From: a virus
DNA: 62,934 nucleotides
Strand: one strand, 5' to 3'
IMG/VR virus record: IMGVR_UViG_3300020400_000006
Location: 1-62,934 of that record
Of the stretch, positions 50,001 through 59,870 are shown in pieces (within the stretch, counting starts at the first letter, position 1; every line of letters starts with the position of its first letter). The notes beneath the pieces are model-generated. The model saw nothing but the letters and a program-made list of their open reading frames with translations, made no database searches and was not told the DNA's origin. A program made the translations under genes and the position numbers.

Positions 50001-50711
50001 TTTATATTTCCTGCTGGACGCATAATCAAAGATATCGCCACCACAGATACTGTTCTTTATATTGATACAGGTGTAGCAAGTTTCTTATATTCTGAGGAAC
50101 CTGATGCATCTAATAGTAGTTGTAGGATTATTGATACTGATAAGAATAACAGTGGATATGGATCAACAGGATTCCATTTTCCATTAAAAGACATAAGTGG
50201 TGTAAGTTTTGTAGGAGATGATGGTATCATCACTGGTGTAGGAACTCAAAACAATAAAATAACCTTTGAGTTTACACTCCCTCTAAATTCTCCCTATAGA
50301 GAGAATCAATATGGTGGTAAAACATCAACAGCAATTGCAAGTGGTGATTATTTTATTGTAACTAATTCAAGTGTTGGTTCTGGGGTAACTGCAAAAGATT
50401 CTACTGCCTCTACTGTTGTGGGTGTTGCAACAGAATTTTTAGATGGTGTATATCAAGTAGCATCTACACCAGTTGCTGTTGGATCAGGTCAAACAATGAG
50501 AGTTACTTGTAACATTGAATCTAATCATGGACTTGATTTTACAGGTCTTAGTTCAGGATCAGGACAATTTTATGGTAATTACAGTTTTTGTAAAATAACC
50601 AGTGCTGCTGTTGGTGCTGCTTTCACTTGCAACACTCTTAATGGTCTTACAGGTATAGCGACTGCACCTCAGGTCATAAGGTCTGAAAGATTGTCGTTAG
50701 ACTACACATAA
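47007..50711 (+). CDS. large baseplate/fibre structural protein
   Basis: 1234 residues. Starts FQLASVNKQFNKATETFRKSFNLTHRG-like (a polar helix), then beta modules of the same type as in the gp7-like protein (INNHFFRTGEPLIYDA; FTVLTDLFESGTKVKLR) ending in GIGTH-type strands. VIQAPLYETDGFQTE and LLIFIDDVLQEPGKSYVYNGGTQLEF are repeated fibre-like motifs seen in cyanophage virion proteins. Position between gp7-like and gp8 and a late promoter support a virion role. It may be a split-off part of the gp7 region. Confidence 0.7.
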   Translation: MFQLASVNKQFNKATETFRKSFNLTHRGEPLFVKTFDASSSAIVDTDDNTFIINNHFFRTGEPLIYDATNGSAVGIQHSLNGVGAATTLPIKVFAIEVGENKFKVASSAANAASNLPIGLTTVGIGTTHRFIAEKQLSKCIISLDNVIQAPLYETDGFQTECMNNVIGREIVFKNVGGFKKFDLIRINDEIMRIQIIGFGNSATNVLVDREWFGTSQFAHNIGDSIKLIRGDYNIIQDKIHFADVPFGGRRDEVGVSSETISVDTNSFTVLTDLFESGTKVKLRTLDPPTPLEENREYFIIKNSANNFSFANDRGDALLGNKINLTTSGIGTHKLLVSGTVEGSSFQGRVFTRSDYNDNVVLDDISESFTGIAKTFTAKSSGVNTTGISTDFGVILVNNIFQRPTIDYRLDGTPATGITTITFTGNESTIQTESYSTSDVNSNNLPRKGIITRIDEWEKGYGYQPRIVGVGSAIVSAAGTVSNIGLGFTGSGYRNNNETTYRFKVLGGGATTSAAGTFTTDVGHIKSIDIVDSGSGYYHKTVSNAIHDINSGIMTVTTSANHNLAVGDRVVLSGINMTDGSSTYSFPFPDEIGYQGARVVEIVPSVRKFSVNVGVHTVATTYSSGGVINKPTDVVFDSPIGYDDVALISSLTGIGASVSIDANTLTQMKGWELTNVGYGYSEGEILTISSGINTDPTLHEKGFIDVASGDEYKIEHADYNSNVGILTVAIGIHTLTVGMGVSLKDKAIGFTCAKDNYSTLHKYPRSTDPVSGISTEIVGVAGTTISINVGLPPANERYEYKFAGAAFKESTFTVKFTMDDEFAGWVFGKLQILDDFSNEFNGSKTVFTLRENSAAISFEKDIGSPVIIQNSLLIFIDDVLQEPGKSYVYNGGTQLEFLEAPKAGSSLQILFYKGTDSDVGTLSATPSLKTGDKVNIENQDIRVVRDLITRDTIQSTLYKGPGISSARVPLRPLSWSKQRDDSFVDGVKVSKAREDLLSFIFPAGRIIKDIATTDTVLYIDTGVASFLYSEEPDASNSSCRIIDTDKNNSGYGSTGFHFPLKDISGVSFVGDDGIITGVGTQNNKITFEFTLPLNSPYRENQYGGKTSTAIASGDYFIVTNSSVGSGVTAKDSTASTVVGVATEFLDGVYQVASTPVAVGSGQTMRVTCNIESNHGLDFTGLSSGSGQFYGNYSFCKITSAAVGAAFTCNTLNGLTGIATAPQVIRSERLSLDYT

Positions 50712-50714
50712 ATA
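50707..50714 (+). promoter_or_regulatory. late promoter (CATAAATA) for gp8
   Basis: NATAAATA overlapping the upstream stop, 19 nt before the ATG at 50733. Confidence 0.6.
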
Positions 50715-50732
50715 AACAAAAAGTTTTAAATA

Positions 50733-52271
50733 ATGCCAGCCGTCATCACGAATCAGATCAGGGTATTGAATGCGTCTAATTTTGTTAGCGGAATTTCGAC
50801 GACAAACAATAGTTACTATATTTTTATTGGATTACCAAATGCAACTGAAGTTGCGTCTGATTGGAATACAAATACTCCATCACCCATAGACAATTTTGAT
50901 GAGCATGATAATGTCTACGATACGATGATATCTGCAAAAAAAATTACATCAAATGATGTTCTTAGAGTTGTCAATAAAGTAAATTGGACAAGTGGAACAA
51001 TATTTGAGATGTATCGTCATGATTATAGCGTCAATAACTTAAGTCCACAAACAAGTTCTACAAGTCTTTACAGTGCAAACTATTATGTTATGAATAAAGA
51101 CTTTAGGGTTTATGTTTGCATATACAATGGATCTGCTCCATCAAATAGTGGGCAAGGTATAGTATCACTTGTTGAACCACTACACACTGACTTACAACCC
51201 AGATTAGAAAGTGACGGTTATATATGGAAGTATCTTTATACCATAAAACCAAGTGAAATCTTAAAATTTGATAGTGCTAACTTTATGCCTACACCAGCAG
51301 ATTATGCAAATAATCCTGACTGTGCTGATGTAAGAAATGCTGCTATAAATGGAAAAATTGAGGTAATAACTATTGAGGACACGACTAATGCTGCCTATCA
51401 ATTTAACGGCACAAAAAACAATGTTCCAATAAGAGGTGATGGTGATGGTGGATTAGCTTCAGTAACATTTTTGAATGGTAAACCATCTTCTGTTCAAGTG
51501 ACAAATGGTGGTTCTGATTATTCTTTTGCAACTTTAGATTTAGACTCAGTTGTTACAGGTGCTGGTGCATCATTCTCTGTTATCATACCACCGCCAGGCG
51601 GTCATGGTGCTGACGTATACACAGAGTTAGGGTCAAATAAAGTATTGGTTTATTCGAGAATTGAAAATACTGATGTAACTAATCCTGATTTTCCTTCAGG
51701 AAATCAATTTGCCAGAATAGGAATTCTTAAAAATCCTATAGAAAATGGCAGCACTAATTTATTAACAGCAGCAAGTGTTACAAACACAAAAGCATTACGT
51801 GTAACAGGTGCTACTGCAGATAGTTTGTCAGCATCCATAGATGGTTTAATCACTCAAACTGTGGGAGTTGGATCAACTGCTGTAGGTAAAATTATATCCT
51901 ATGATAACTCTACTCAAGTATTGAGATATTGGCAAGATAGATCTCTTGCAACAAATGATTCCAATGGAACACCACCTACCTTTGGATACAAGCTAAATAA
52001 ATTCAGCAATACACCTGGCACTGGCGGTAGCACTAACGTTGTTGTAACAACTTCCTCAGGGACAGAAACCGTTGGTATTGACACTGGTTTTGTTGGAGTC
52101 TCAACAACAATAAATGCTAAAACTTTTTACTTCGGTCAATCGTTTACAAACGGAATAGCAGAACCAGAGATAAAAAAACATTCTGGTGATATCATATACA
52201 TTGATAACAGACCAGAAGTGACAAGAGCCTCAAACCAAAGGGAAGATATTAAGATCATCTTAGAATTCTGA
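50733..52271 (+). CDS. 8: baseplate wedge protein gp8
   Basis: 512 residues (T4 gp8 is 334). The N-terminal ~190 residues match the gp8 plan: an ITNQIRVLNASNFV start, YYIFIGLPNATE, a tightly conserved aromatic core (RVYVCIYNG; LESDGYIWKYLYTIKPSEILKF). The DGY.W.YL.TI segment is the T4 gp8 signature. The C-terminal half is extra beta sequence. gp8 bridges wedge and outer fibres in T4. Confidence 0.82.
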   Translation: MPAVITNQIRVLNASNFVSGISTTNNSYYIFIGLPNATEVASDWNTNTPSPIDNFDEHDNVYDTMISAKKITSNDVLRVVNKVNWTSGTIFEMYRHDYSVNNLSPQTSSTSLYSANYYVMNKDFRVYVCIYNGSAPSNSGQGIVSLVEPLHTDLQPRLESDGYIWKYLYTIKPSEILKFDSANFMPTPADYANNPDCADVRNAAINGKIEVITIEDTTNAAYQFNGTKNNVPIRGDGDGGLASVTFLNGKPSSVQVTNGGSDYSFATLDLDSVVTGAGASFSVIIPPPGGHGADVYTELGSNKVLVYSRIENTDVTNPDFPSGNQFARIGILKNPIENGSTNLLTAASVTNTKALRVTGATADSLSASIDGLITQTVGVGSTAVGKIISYDNSTQVLRYWQDRSLATNDSNGTPPTFGYKLNKFSNTPGTGGSTNVVVTTSSGTETVGIDTGFVGVSTTINAKTFYFGQSFTNGIAEPEIKKHSGDIIYIDNRPEVTRASNQREDIKIILEF

Positions 52272-52275
52272 TACA

Positions 52276-55200
52276 ATGCCACAGAACACCAATTTAAATG
52301 CTAGTCCATATTTTGATGATTTTGAGTCGTCGAAAAACTTCAATCGAGTTTTATTCAAACCTGGCACTCCTGTTCAAGCAAGAGAATTAACGACTTTACA
52401 ATCTATCTTACAGGGACAGATTGAAAAATTTGGTAAACATATTTTTAAGGAAGGATCTGTTGTCATACCTGGTTCTCTTGGATTTGATCAAGAATATACT
52501 GCTGTAAAAGTTGAGTCTACATTTTCTGGTGTTCCTGTTGAACTTTATTTTGATAGATTTATAGGTGTAAAAATAAAGGGTAAAATTTCTGGAGTTACCG
52601 CAAAAGTTGTTAAAGTTCTATCTGCATCTCAATCGGAGACAGGACATACTACTCTTTATATAAAATACTTATCTTCTGGTAAAAACAAATCTCAAGAATT
52701 GTTCTCAAGTGGAGAGAATTTATTTACAACAGTTCCTGTTACTTATGGGACAACAACTATTGGTGGAGGTTCAGATTTTGCCACATGCATACAATCGAAT
52801 GCTACAGCACAAGGTTCTGCTTTTACAGTAACAAAGGGTATATTTTTTGCTCGTGGTGCTTTTGTAGAGGTTCCAACAAAAACTATTTTATTAGATCAAT
52901 ACAATCCAAATCCATCATGTAGAGTTGGTTTTCTTGTAAAAGAAGAGATAGTGACTGCTGTAGATGATGAGAGTTTATATGATAATGCTGCAGGATTCTC
53001 AAACTTTACTGCACCAGGTGCAGACAGACTTAAAATAAGTTTAGAACTTACTAAAAAACCATTAGATAATCTAAGTGATGAAAATTTTATTGAGTTGTTT
53101 AGGAGTGACAAAGGAACAGGTGAGAAAATTGTCAACAATACACAGTACAACGAACTTGGAAAGGAACTTGCAAGAAGAACACATGACGAGAGTGGAGATT
53201 ATTTTGTAGACAGATTTAGTTTACAAGCAAAAGAGTGTCTTAATGATAGACACTCTGTTTTTGGAACATATTTTCCTGAGCAAAAAACTAGAAGAGGTAA
53301 TGTACCATCAAAAGATTTACTCAATATAAAAATAGGACCAGGTAAAGCGTATGTAAAAGGTTTTGAGATAAAGGTATGTGGTTTTAGAATTTTAGATATA
53401 GAAAAACCTAGAACTACAAAAAAAATAACAAGCAGTGCCATACCATTTCAAGCAGGAAATAAACTTTCAGTAAACAATACTTTAAACGGTGCTCAAATTA
53501 AATTAAACGCCACTAACTCTGATTTTATTGATTTACGTGATACAAGATTAGGTGCTACAAAATCGACTGCTGCTGGAAATAGCATAGGAAGAGCAAGGGT
53601 GTATGATTATAAAACAACTAATGCAAATTATACTGGCAATGAAACTCAATTTGATTTATTTCTTTGGGATATACAAACTGATACCACAGTCACGATAAGT
53701 ACAACTACCACTCTTTCTGTGCCTGCTTTTATAGAGGGTTCAAGATCAGGTGCTAGAGGTTATCTAAAATCTTCCATATCAAATTCAGCAGATCTGGTGC
53801 TTACACAAACATCAGGTAAATTTATTGTTGATGAACCCATTATTATTAATGGTATACAAGATGGAAAGGTCGTTAGATCCATAAGCGAAAAAGATTTAGC
53901 AGATGTGAAATCAGTAAGATCAACTGGTGGATCAAGAACCTTTGCTGCAGATGTAGTATTAGAACCAAAACAAGATTTTGGTGGAAGATCTTTTACCATA
54001 ACAACTGGTGGTGTGATAACTAGTGGAACGGTTGGTTGGGTTAAGAACTTTAAGGTAGGTGATATTATATCATATAAGTTAGCGGGGGTAACAGACAATA
54101 CATTCAATCAAGTAAGTTCTATAAATCTAACAAATAGAACGGTAACTGTGGTTGCAGCACCTAATGATGTTAGTGGTATTTGTAGTAAGGATTTACCAAC
54201 CTCAAACGTTACTGTAAGTGGATTGCAAATAGTTGCATCCAACTTAAGAGCATCTCAAAGTGGATTTTTATATTCAGAATTACCAAACACCAACATAGAA
54301 TCTATTGACCTTACAGATTCTTCCTTGCAATTTAGAGAGGAGATAACTGGTGAGAACACAGATGGTTCTGGACAATTAGACTTACCTTCATTGACAGGAA
54401 CTGATAAAGTATACGCAGCTTTTGACGAGGAGAGGTATGGTATATTTTATTCTGACGGCACTATAGAACCTCTAACATCTGATCAGTTTGTCTTGACAAA
54501 TGGTAGTAAAGGTGCAACAATATCAGGTTTATCTGCTTCTCAAAGCAATGTTGTCGTTCACGTTACAACACAAAAATCAAAGGTAAAAGCAAAACAAAAA
54601 AATCTTGTAAGAGGTAAGTCTATTACGGTTACAGGATCTGAAAGATCTTTTTCAGGTGTAAGCACATCAATCGCTGATGGTCTTACCTTTAGTAATGTAT
54701 ATGGTAAACGTGTACAAGATAGAGAGATATCACTTGACGTTGCTGATGTTGTTGATGTTCATGCCGTATTTGAATCTTCAGGAAATGGTGTGCCAACTAT
54801 TCCATCATTAGTATTGAATTCATTTACAGGACCTAATGGAGACAACTCAGATATTATATTAGGAGAGGTAGGCGTAGGAAAAAGTTCTGGTGCGTCTGCT
54901 ATGGTCTTATCTAGAAGTGGCACTAACAAAGTAGAGGTTTGCTTCAAAAACAACTTTTCATTCAAAGAATCTGAGGATGTTGTATTCCAAGAAAGTGGTA
55001 TAACAGCAAATCTGTCTCAATTATCACCTGGCGATCCAAACATTAGAAATAATTTTATTGTAGATTCAGGGCAAAGATCTGAGTATTATGATTTTGGTCG
55101 AATAGTAAGAAAACAAAATTCTCCAAAACCACAGGGTCAACTTAAGATATTCTATGATCATTACACCATTAATGCTTTAGATTCTGGTGATGTTGTATGT

Positions 55201-58200
55201 GTAAACAGTTATAGTGCAGATAGATATGACACTGTGCCTACATTTGGTGGTGCAAGAAACACTGATGTCATTGACTTGAGACCAAGAGTCGCTGATTACT
55301 CAGGAAGTAGATCTCCTTTTGAGTTTGACTCAAGAGATTTTACAACAACTGGATCAGCATCAAATGTCCTTGTGTCAGATGAGAATATAATTTTTGATTA
55401 CAACTTTTACTTAGGAAGAATTGATAGATTATACCTTTCTTACAAAAATAATAGTGCAAATGGACTTGGTAGATACGATCACTCGTTTACTGTAAAAAAA
55501 GGTATTCCTGCTGTAAATCCCACAGAACCAGAACCACTCACTGACGCTTTTGAACTAGCAAGGATAGATTATAAACCATACGTATATGATGCTACACAAG
55601 ACGTTACTATAACTTCTCGTGGAAACAAAAGATATACAATGAAGGATATAGGTAAATTAGAGGATCGTATTGAAACTTTAGAGGAAGTAACTTCTCTAAG
55701 TTTATTGGAAACTGCAACAGAAAATTTAGTTATAAGTGATCCTGACACAGGTTTAGATAGATTTAAGAATGGGTTTGTTGTGGATACATTTAATAATTTT
55801 GACGTTGCTGATTTAGGTCAATCATCTCTTAAGTATGATATTCAAAATGGAAACTTAGTAGCAAGAAAAAATAATGACTCTATAGATCTTCTTATTGGGT
55901 CAGAACAAATTGTAGGGTTGAATGGAATACCTGATGTTACAGTCGATCCAAGATTTGCTAATGACCTTACCTCACCAAACATACAAAGAACAGGTGATCT
56001 CATAACTCTTAGTTATACTAATATAATTGATTTTCAACAACCATTTGCAAGTCGAGTTGAGAATGTAAACCCTTATATGACTCGTAAGTATAAAGGTAGT
56101 CTTACATTAAATCCACAGAGTGATGTATTTGTAGATAGAAGAGTTATTACAAGAGATGGTGGCATAGGTTATGGTAATGATTTTATCTCACAAACCGAAC
56201 CTGTTCCCACAATTAGAGAGCAAAATATTCAATTTGTTGCAACAAGACTAAAACCAAACACGCTTCACTTTTGCTCTTTTGATGCTGAAGATATGATTGA
56301 AAGTAGGAGTCGTGTTATACCAAAACTTTTAGAAGTAGCTCCAATTCAAGGTTCTTTCCAAATAGGTGAGACTGTTCGTGGTGCAACTGTTGATACTCAA
56401 AACGTAAGTCAAGGGACAGGACTTAGATTTAGATTATGTGTTCCTGATCATAAAGACGGTCCTTTTAATGATCCTACAGTTGTTTACGCCATCAATCCTT
56501 ACAGCGACGAAGTGGTCGGATTACCATCTGAGTATTCAGAAACATCAACAGTGTTAAATGTTGATACTGCCTCTCTAAACCAAAAATCTGATGGAAATTT
56601 CTTTGGTCAAGCATTAATAGGAATGAGACTGGTTGGTGAGACTAGTGGTGCTGAAGCACAAATAACCAATCTAAGATTGGTATCTGACGATCTTGGAGCA
56701 ATCATAGGAAGTTTGTACATTAGAGGTCAAACTTTTGACGCAGGTACAAGCACACTTATTCTCTCAAGTCTAAGACCTCAAGATCAAATATCAGGTTTAA
56801 ACTTTAGTTCTGCTGGAGCTGATTTTTTCTCTGAGGGATTTGAAATAACAGAAACCACAATAACAAGAAGAGAACCTGCTCCCCCTGTCATTCCACCTCC
56901 AGTTATAATCAACAATACCGTTATACAAGAAGTTGAGGTTCCTGTTGTACAAACAGTTGTTCAAGAAGTTCAGGTAGAAGTTCCTGTTGAGGTTGTGGTA
57001 GAGAGGGAAGTTCCTGTTGAGGTATTTGTTGAAGTCCCATCCCCTCCTCCAGAACCTGAAATTGTAACAGTTTTTGTAGATAGAATTGTAGAGGTTCCAG
57101 TTGTTGAAGTTAGAGAAGTTGTAAGAGAGGTAGAAGTTGTAAGAATTGTAGAGGTTCCAGTTGACCCTTGGGATGAAGATGATGACCCATTAGCACAAAG
57201 TTTCATTGTCAGTGATGAACCAGGTTGTTTTATGACTGCTGTTGATTTATTTTTCCAAAGTAGATCTGAAACAATACCTCTAGAGGTTCGTATTGCTCCT
57301 GTAGTTAATGGTTATCCAACTAGAGATATAGTGCCAAATTCTATTTGTATATTGAATCCTAGAGACGTTAATATATCCGATGATGCTACGATACCTACAC
57401 GATGTACGTTCCCGTCTCCAGTATATTGTCCTTCTGGTGAGTATGCATTTGTTGTCCTTACAATGACAGATGAGTATAATCAGTGGATATCACAAGTTGG
57501 AGAAGTTGAGATAAGCAGTGCCAATGCATCAGAGTTACAAAAAGTTGTCATAAGTAAACAACCTACATTAGGATCCTTGTTTAAGGGTCAGAATGCTGGA
57601 ACGTGGACTGCCTCTCAACTTGAAGACATGAAGTATACTGCTTATAAGGCACAGTTTACTGATCAGACTGGCACATTTAGAATGTACAATCCACAATTAG
57701 GAGATTTTGCTGAAAGAAATCAACTTCCAGAAAACCCCATTGAAACATTTTCTAGAAGAGTTGTTGTTGGGTTAGGATCTGCTATTGATTCAGGTATAAT
57801 TGATATTGGTACTCAAATAAAACAAAACAATAGAACTGCAAATGGTTTTGTAACTGAAAAACTCTCTCATTTAGATGAGGGTGGATCAGCACTTACAATA
57901 CTCAATGCAGGAACTGGATATGAGGATGGTCAATATAATGATGTATCATTGATAACAGTGACAGGATCTGGATCGAATGCCACAGCAAATATAAGTGTTG
58001 ACGGTAACGTAGCGACTGCTGTTACAGTCACTTCTTCAACTGGCACAGGATATGTTGTAGGTGACACTTTGACTGCACTAATAGGAACAAAAGGATTAGG
58101 TCAAAACTTGACATTCAATGTTGGTGTAACAACAGGTGTAAACTCACTTGTACTTACAAATGTAAGTGGTAATGATTTCAACACTACAGATCTAATTCAA

Positions 58201-59583
58201 TATCATGATTCAAGTTTAGGTTACGGTGTTACTGTCAATGATATTGTGCCATCCACTGTGACTGTAAACTCTGATCAATTTGATGGAAAAATATTTAAGG
58301 TAAGTCATCCTAATCACGGTATGCATGACGTAAATAATGTAGTCAAAATTTCTGGTGTAACTGGTGATCTTCTGCCTACAAGACTCACTGTTGGATATGC
58401 GGTTAGTCAAACAAGTGCTGTTAGTGTTGCTAGTAGCATAGGTTTCAATTTCTTTGAGGGAACTCAAGTATCTGCAAGTAATCCTGGCGTTGCCCTTATA
58501 GGTGATGAAGTAATTACTTATACTTCAGTTGGAGTAAATCAATTGACAGGAACAATTACCAGAGGTCTTGATAACACTTTTGCAAGAACTTATGAGATAG
58601 ATGCTCCAGTTCAAAAATACGAATTATCAGGTGTTTCCTTACGCAAAATTAATAAAACTCATAATATGGTAGATGTCACCAATACAATTGAAGGCAAGAC
58701 TACTTTAGATGCTTATCATATTAAGATATCTGGAGACGTATTTTTCAACAAAGATAAGTTTGGCGGTGGCACAAGAGCAAGAGCATCTTCAAATATTCTT
58801 TTTGACACTATTGAACCTAGTATTGCATCAAGTGTTCCAGAAGGATCATCTTTATTAGCATCAGTAAGAACAACCTCTGCAACAAGTGTTGATGGTTCTC
58901 AAACATCCTTTGAAGATCAAGGGTTTGAGGACATATCACTTGCAGGTGAAACTAAGTTCACAAGTCCAAGAATGGTTGCCTCAGGTGAAAATGAGCAAAC
59001 TAAAGCAACTTTGGTTGCATTACCTGGCAATAAGTCATTTACAGTAGAGATGAATTTGAGTACAAGTAATAGACTTGTATCTCCTGTTATTGACGCTTTT
59101 GGTAGTTCTATACTAACTAAATCAACAAGGGTTAACTCTCCCATATCAAATTATACAACTGACAATAGAGTTAATAAACTAGAGGATCCCCATGAATTAT
59201 TATATCAAACAAAGGTCATAAAACTTGACAATCCATCATCTGCTATAAAGGTTTTATTTGCTGCTAATAGACCAGCAGCATCCGATATAAGAGTTTTATA
59301 TCGTTTAGAAAGAGTAGATGGAAATGAGTTGGATCAAATTTTTGAACTATTTCCTGGTTTTGACAATCTTGACGCATCAGGTAATATTATCTCTGATAAA
59401 AATAATAGTGGTAGACCAGATGTAAATATATCACCTAGTATTCAAGATCAATTCAATGAGTATGAATTTACAATTTCTAATTTACCACAGTTTACAGGAT
59501 TCCAAATAAAAATAGTTATGTCCACAACAGATCAATCACAAACTCCAAAATTAAAAGATTTTAGAGCAATAGCAACAGCATAA
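52276..59583 (+). CDS. giant DUF4815-type baseplate/fibre protein
   Basis: 2435 residues. The N-terminal SPYFDDFESSKNFNRVLFKPGTPVQARELTTLQ region (a DUF4815-like start) is followed by repeated beta segments. Near residues 1550-1635 a Pro/Val/Glu repeat (EVPV, VEVPVE, REVPVEV) with PSPPPEPE forms a stiff linker. After it, DPLAQSFIVSDEPGCFMTAVDLFFQS resembles the gp10-type or fibre module seen in several T4-like phages. It occupies the place of T4 genes 9/10. Likely a baseplate-anchored fibre or tip; exact role unknown. Confidence 0.72.
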   Translation: MPQNTNLNASPYFDDFESSKNFNRVLFKPGTPVQARELTTLQSILQGQIEKFGKHIFKEGSVVIPGSLGFDQEYTAVKVESTFSGVPVELYFDRFIGVKIKGKISGVTAKVVKVLSASQSETGHTTLYIKYLSSGKNKSQELFSSGENLFTTVPVTYGTTTIGGGSDFATCIQSNATAQGSAFTVTKGIFFARGAFVEVPTKTILLDQYNPNPSCRVGFLVKEEIVTAVDDESLYDNAAGFSNFTAPGADRLKISLELTKKPLDNLSDENFIELFRSDKGTGEKIVNNTQYNELGKELARRTHDESGDYFVDRFSLQAKECLNDRHSVFGTYFPEQKTRRGNVPSKDLLNIKIGPGKAYVKGFEIKVCGFRILDIEKPRTTKKITSSAIPFQAGNKLSVNNTLNGAQIKLNATNSDFIDLRDTRLGATKSTAAGNSIGRARVYDYKTTNANYTGNETQFDLFLWDIQTDTTVTISTTTTLSVPAFIEGSRSGARGYLKSSISNSADLVLTQTSGKFIVDEPIIINGIQDGKVVRSISEKDLADVKSVRSTGGSRTFAADVVLEPKQDFGGRSFTITTGGVITSGTVGWVKNFKVGDIISYKLAGVTDNTFNQVSSINLTNRTVTVVAAPNDVSGICSKDLPTSNVTVSGLQIVASNLRASQSGFLYSELPNTNIESIDLTDSSLQFREEITGENTDGSGQLDLPSLTGTDKVYAAFDEERYGIFYSDGTIEPLTSDQFVLTNGSKGATISGLSASQSNVVVHVTTQKSKVKAKQKNLVRGKSITVTGSERSFSGVSTSIADGLTFSNVYGKRVQDREISLDVADVVDVHAVFESSGNGVPTIPSLVLNSFTGPNGDNSDIILGEVGVGKSSGASAMVLSRSGTNKVEVCFKNNFSFKESEDVVFQESGITANLSQLSPGDPNIRNNFIVDSGQRSEYYDFGRIVRKQNSPKPQGQLKIFYDHYTINALDSGDVVCVNSYSADRYDTVPTFGGARNTDVIDLRPRVADYSGSRSPFEFDSRDFTTTGSASNVLVSDENIIFDYNFYLGRIDRLYLSYKNNSANGLGRYDHSFTVKKGIPAVNPTEPEPLTDAFELARIDYKPYVYDATQDVTITSRGNKRYTMKDIGKLEDRIETLEEVTSLSLLETATENLVISDPDTGLDRFKNGFVVDTFNNFDVADLGQSSLKYDIQNGNLVARKNNDSIDLLIGSEQIVGLNGIPDVTVDPRFANDLTSPNIQRTGDLITLSYTNIIDFQQPFASRVENVNPYMTRKYKGSLTLNPQSDVFVDRRVITRDGGIGYGNDFISQTEPVPTIREQNIQFVATRLKPNTLHFCSFDAEDMIESRSRVIPKLLEVAPIQGSFQIGETVRGATVDTQNVSQGTGLRFRLCVPDHKDGPFNDPTVVYAINPYSDEVVGLPSEYSETSTVLNVDTASLNQKSDGNFFGQALIGMRLVGETSGAEAQITNLRLVSDDLGAIIGSLYIRGQTFDAGTSTLILSSLRPQDQISGLNFSSAGADFFSEGFEITETTITRREPAPPVIPPPVIINNTVIQEVEVPVVQTVVQEVQVEVPVEVVVEREVPVEVFVEVPSPPPEPEIVTVFVDRIVEVPVVEVREVVREVEVVRIVEVPVDPWDEDDDPLAQSFIVSDEPGCFMTAVDLFFQSRSETIPLEVRIAPVVNGYPTRDIVPNSICILNPRDVNISDDATIPTRCTFPSPVYCPSGEYAFVVLTMTDEYNQWISQVGEVEISSANASELQKVVISKQPTLGSLFKGQNAGTWTASQLEDMKYTAYKAQFTDQTGTFRMYNPQLGDFAERNQLPENPIETFSRRVVVGLGSAIDSGIIDIGTQIKQNNRTANGFVTEKLSHLDEGGSALTILNAGTGYEDGQYNDVSLITVTGSGSNATANISVDGNVATAVTVTSSTGTGYVVGDTLTALIGTKGLGQNLTFNVGVTTGVNSLVLTNVSGNDFNTTDLIQYHDSSLGYGVTVNDIVPSTVTVNSDQFDGKIFKVSHPNHGMHDVNNVVKISGVTGDLLPTRLTVGYAVSQTSAVSVASSIGFNFFEGTQVSASNPGVALIGDEVITYTSVGVNQLTGTITRGLDNTFARTYEIDAPVQKYELSGVSLRKINKTHNMVDVTNTIEGKTTLDAYHIKISGDVFFNKDKFGGGTRARASSNILFDTIEPSIASSVPEGSSLLASVRTTSATSVDGSQTSFEDQGFEDISLAGETKFTSPRMVASGENEQTKATLVALPGNKSFTVEMNLSTSNRLVSPVIDAFGSSILTKSTRVNSPISNYTTDNRVNKLEDPHELLYQTKVIKLDNPSSAIKVLFAANRPAASDIRVLYRLERVDGNELDQIFELFPGFDNLDASGNIISDKNNSGRPDVNISPSIQDQFNEYEFTISNLPQFTGFQIKIVMSTTDQSQTPKLKDFRAIATA
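56932..57165 (+). repeat. EVPV-type repeat linker within the 2435-aa protein
   Basis: At least five near-repeats of a GAGGTTCCTGTTG-like unit code for VEVPV blocks, interrupted by a PSPPPEPE stretch. Confidence 0.7.
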
Positions 59584-59640
59584 AAAAAAGTATGATAAAC
59601 GCATGGTCATTAGCAGCAGAAATTTTAGAGGGCACATTAG

Positions 59641-59850
59641 ATGAAACATTTCCAATCAAAAAGAACACAAGTCGAAAATCATCCCTCCCTACAGAGAGAC
59701 ACAAGAACAAATGCAATAGTCAACAACGACCAGACTGCTTACAATCGTTACATGAATAGAAAACAAGCAGGCATGAAACAAAAAGCAGAGATTGATGAAT
59801 TAAGAAACGAAATTGAGATTTTAAAGTCTTTGTTATTAAATAATAAATAG
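59641..59850 (+). CDS. 69-residue coiled-coil protein
   Basis: ATG 59641. A polar basic N-terminus (KHFQSKRTQVENHPSLQRD) is followed by a C-terminal heptad-like helix (AEIDELRNEIEILKSLLLNN). It probably oligomerises. A competing ORF from 59592 in another frame overlaps it. The stop abuts a late promoter. Confidence 0.6.
   Translation: MKHFQSKRTQVENHPSLQRDTRTNAIVNNDQTAYNRYMNRKQAGMKQKAEIDELRNEIEILKSLLLNNK
59842..59849 (+). promoter_or_regulatory. late promoter (AATAAATA)
   Basis: NATAAATA overlapping the upstream stop, 22 nt before the ATG at 59871. Confidence 0.55.
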
Positions 59851-59870
59851 AAATACTGTAATAGGTTTAT

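Noticed and set aside
56970-57206. Minus-strand Thr/Ser-rich ORF
   Set aside because: Reverse reading of the EVPV repeat of the 2435-residue protein.
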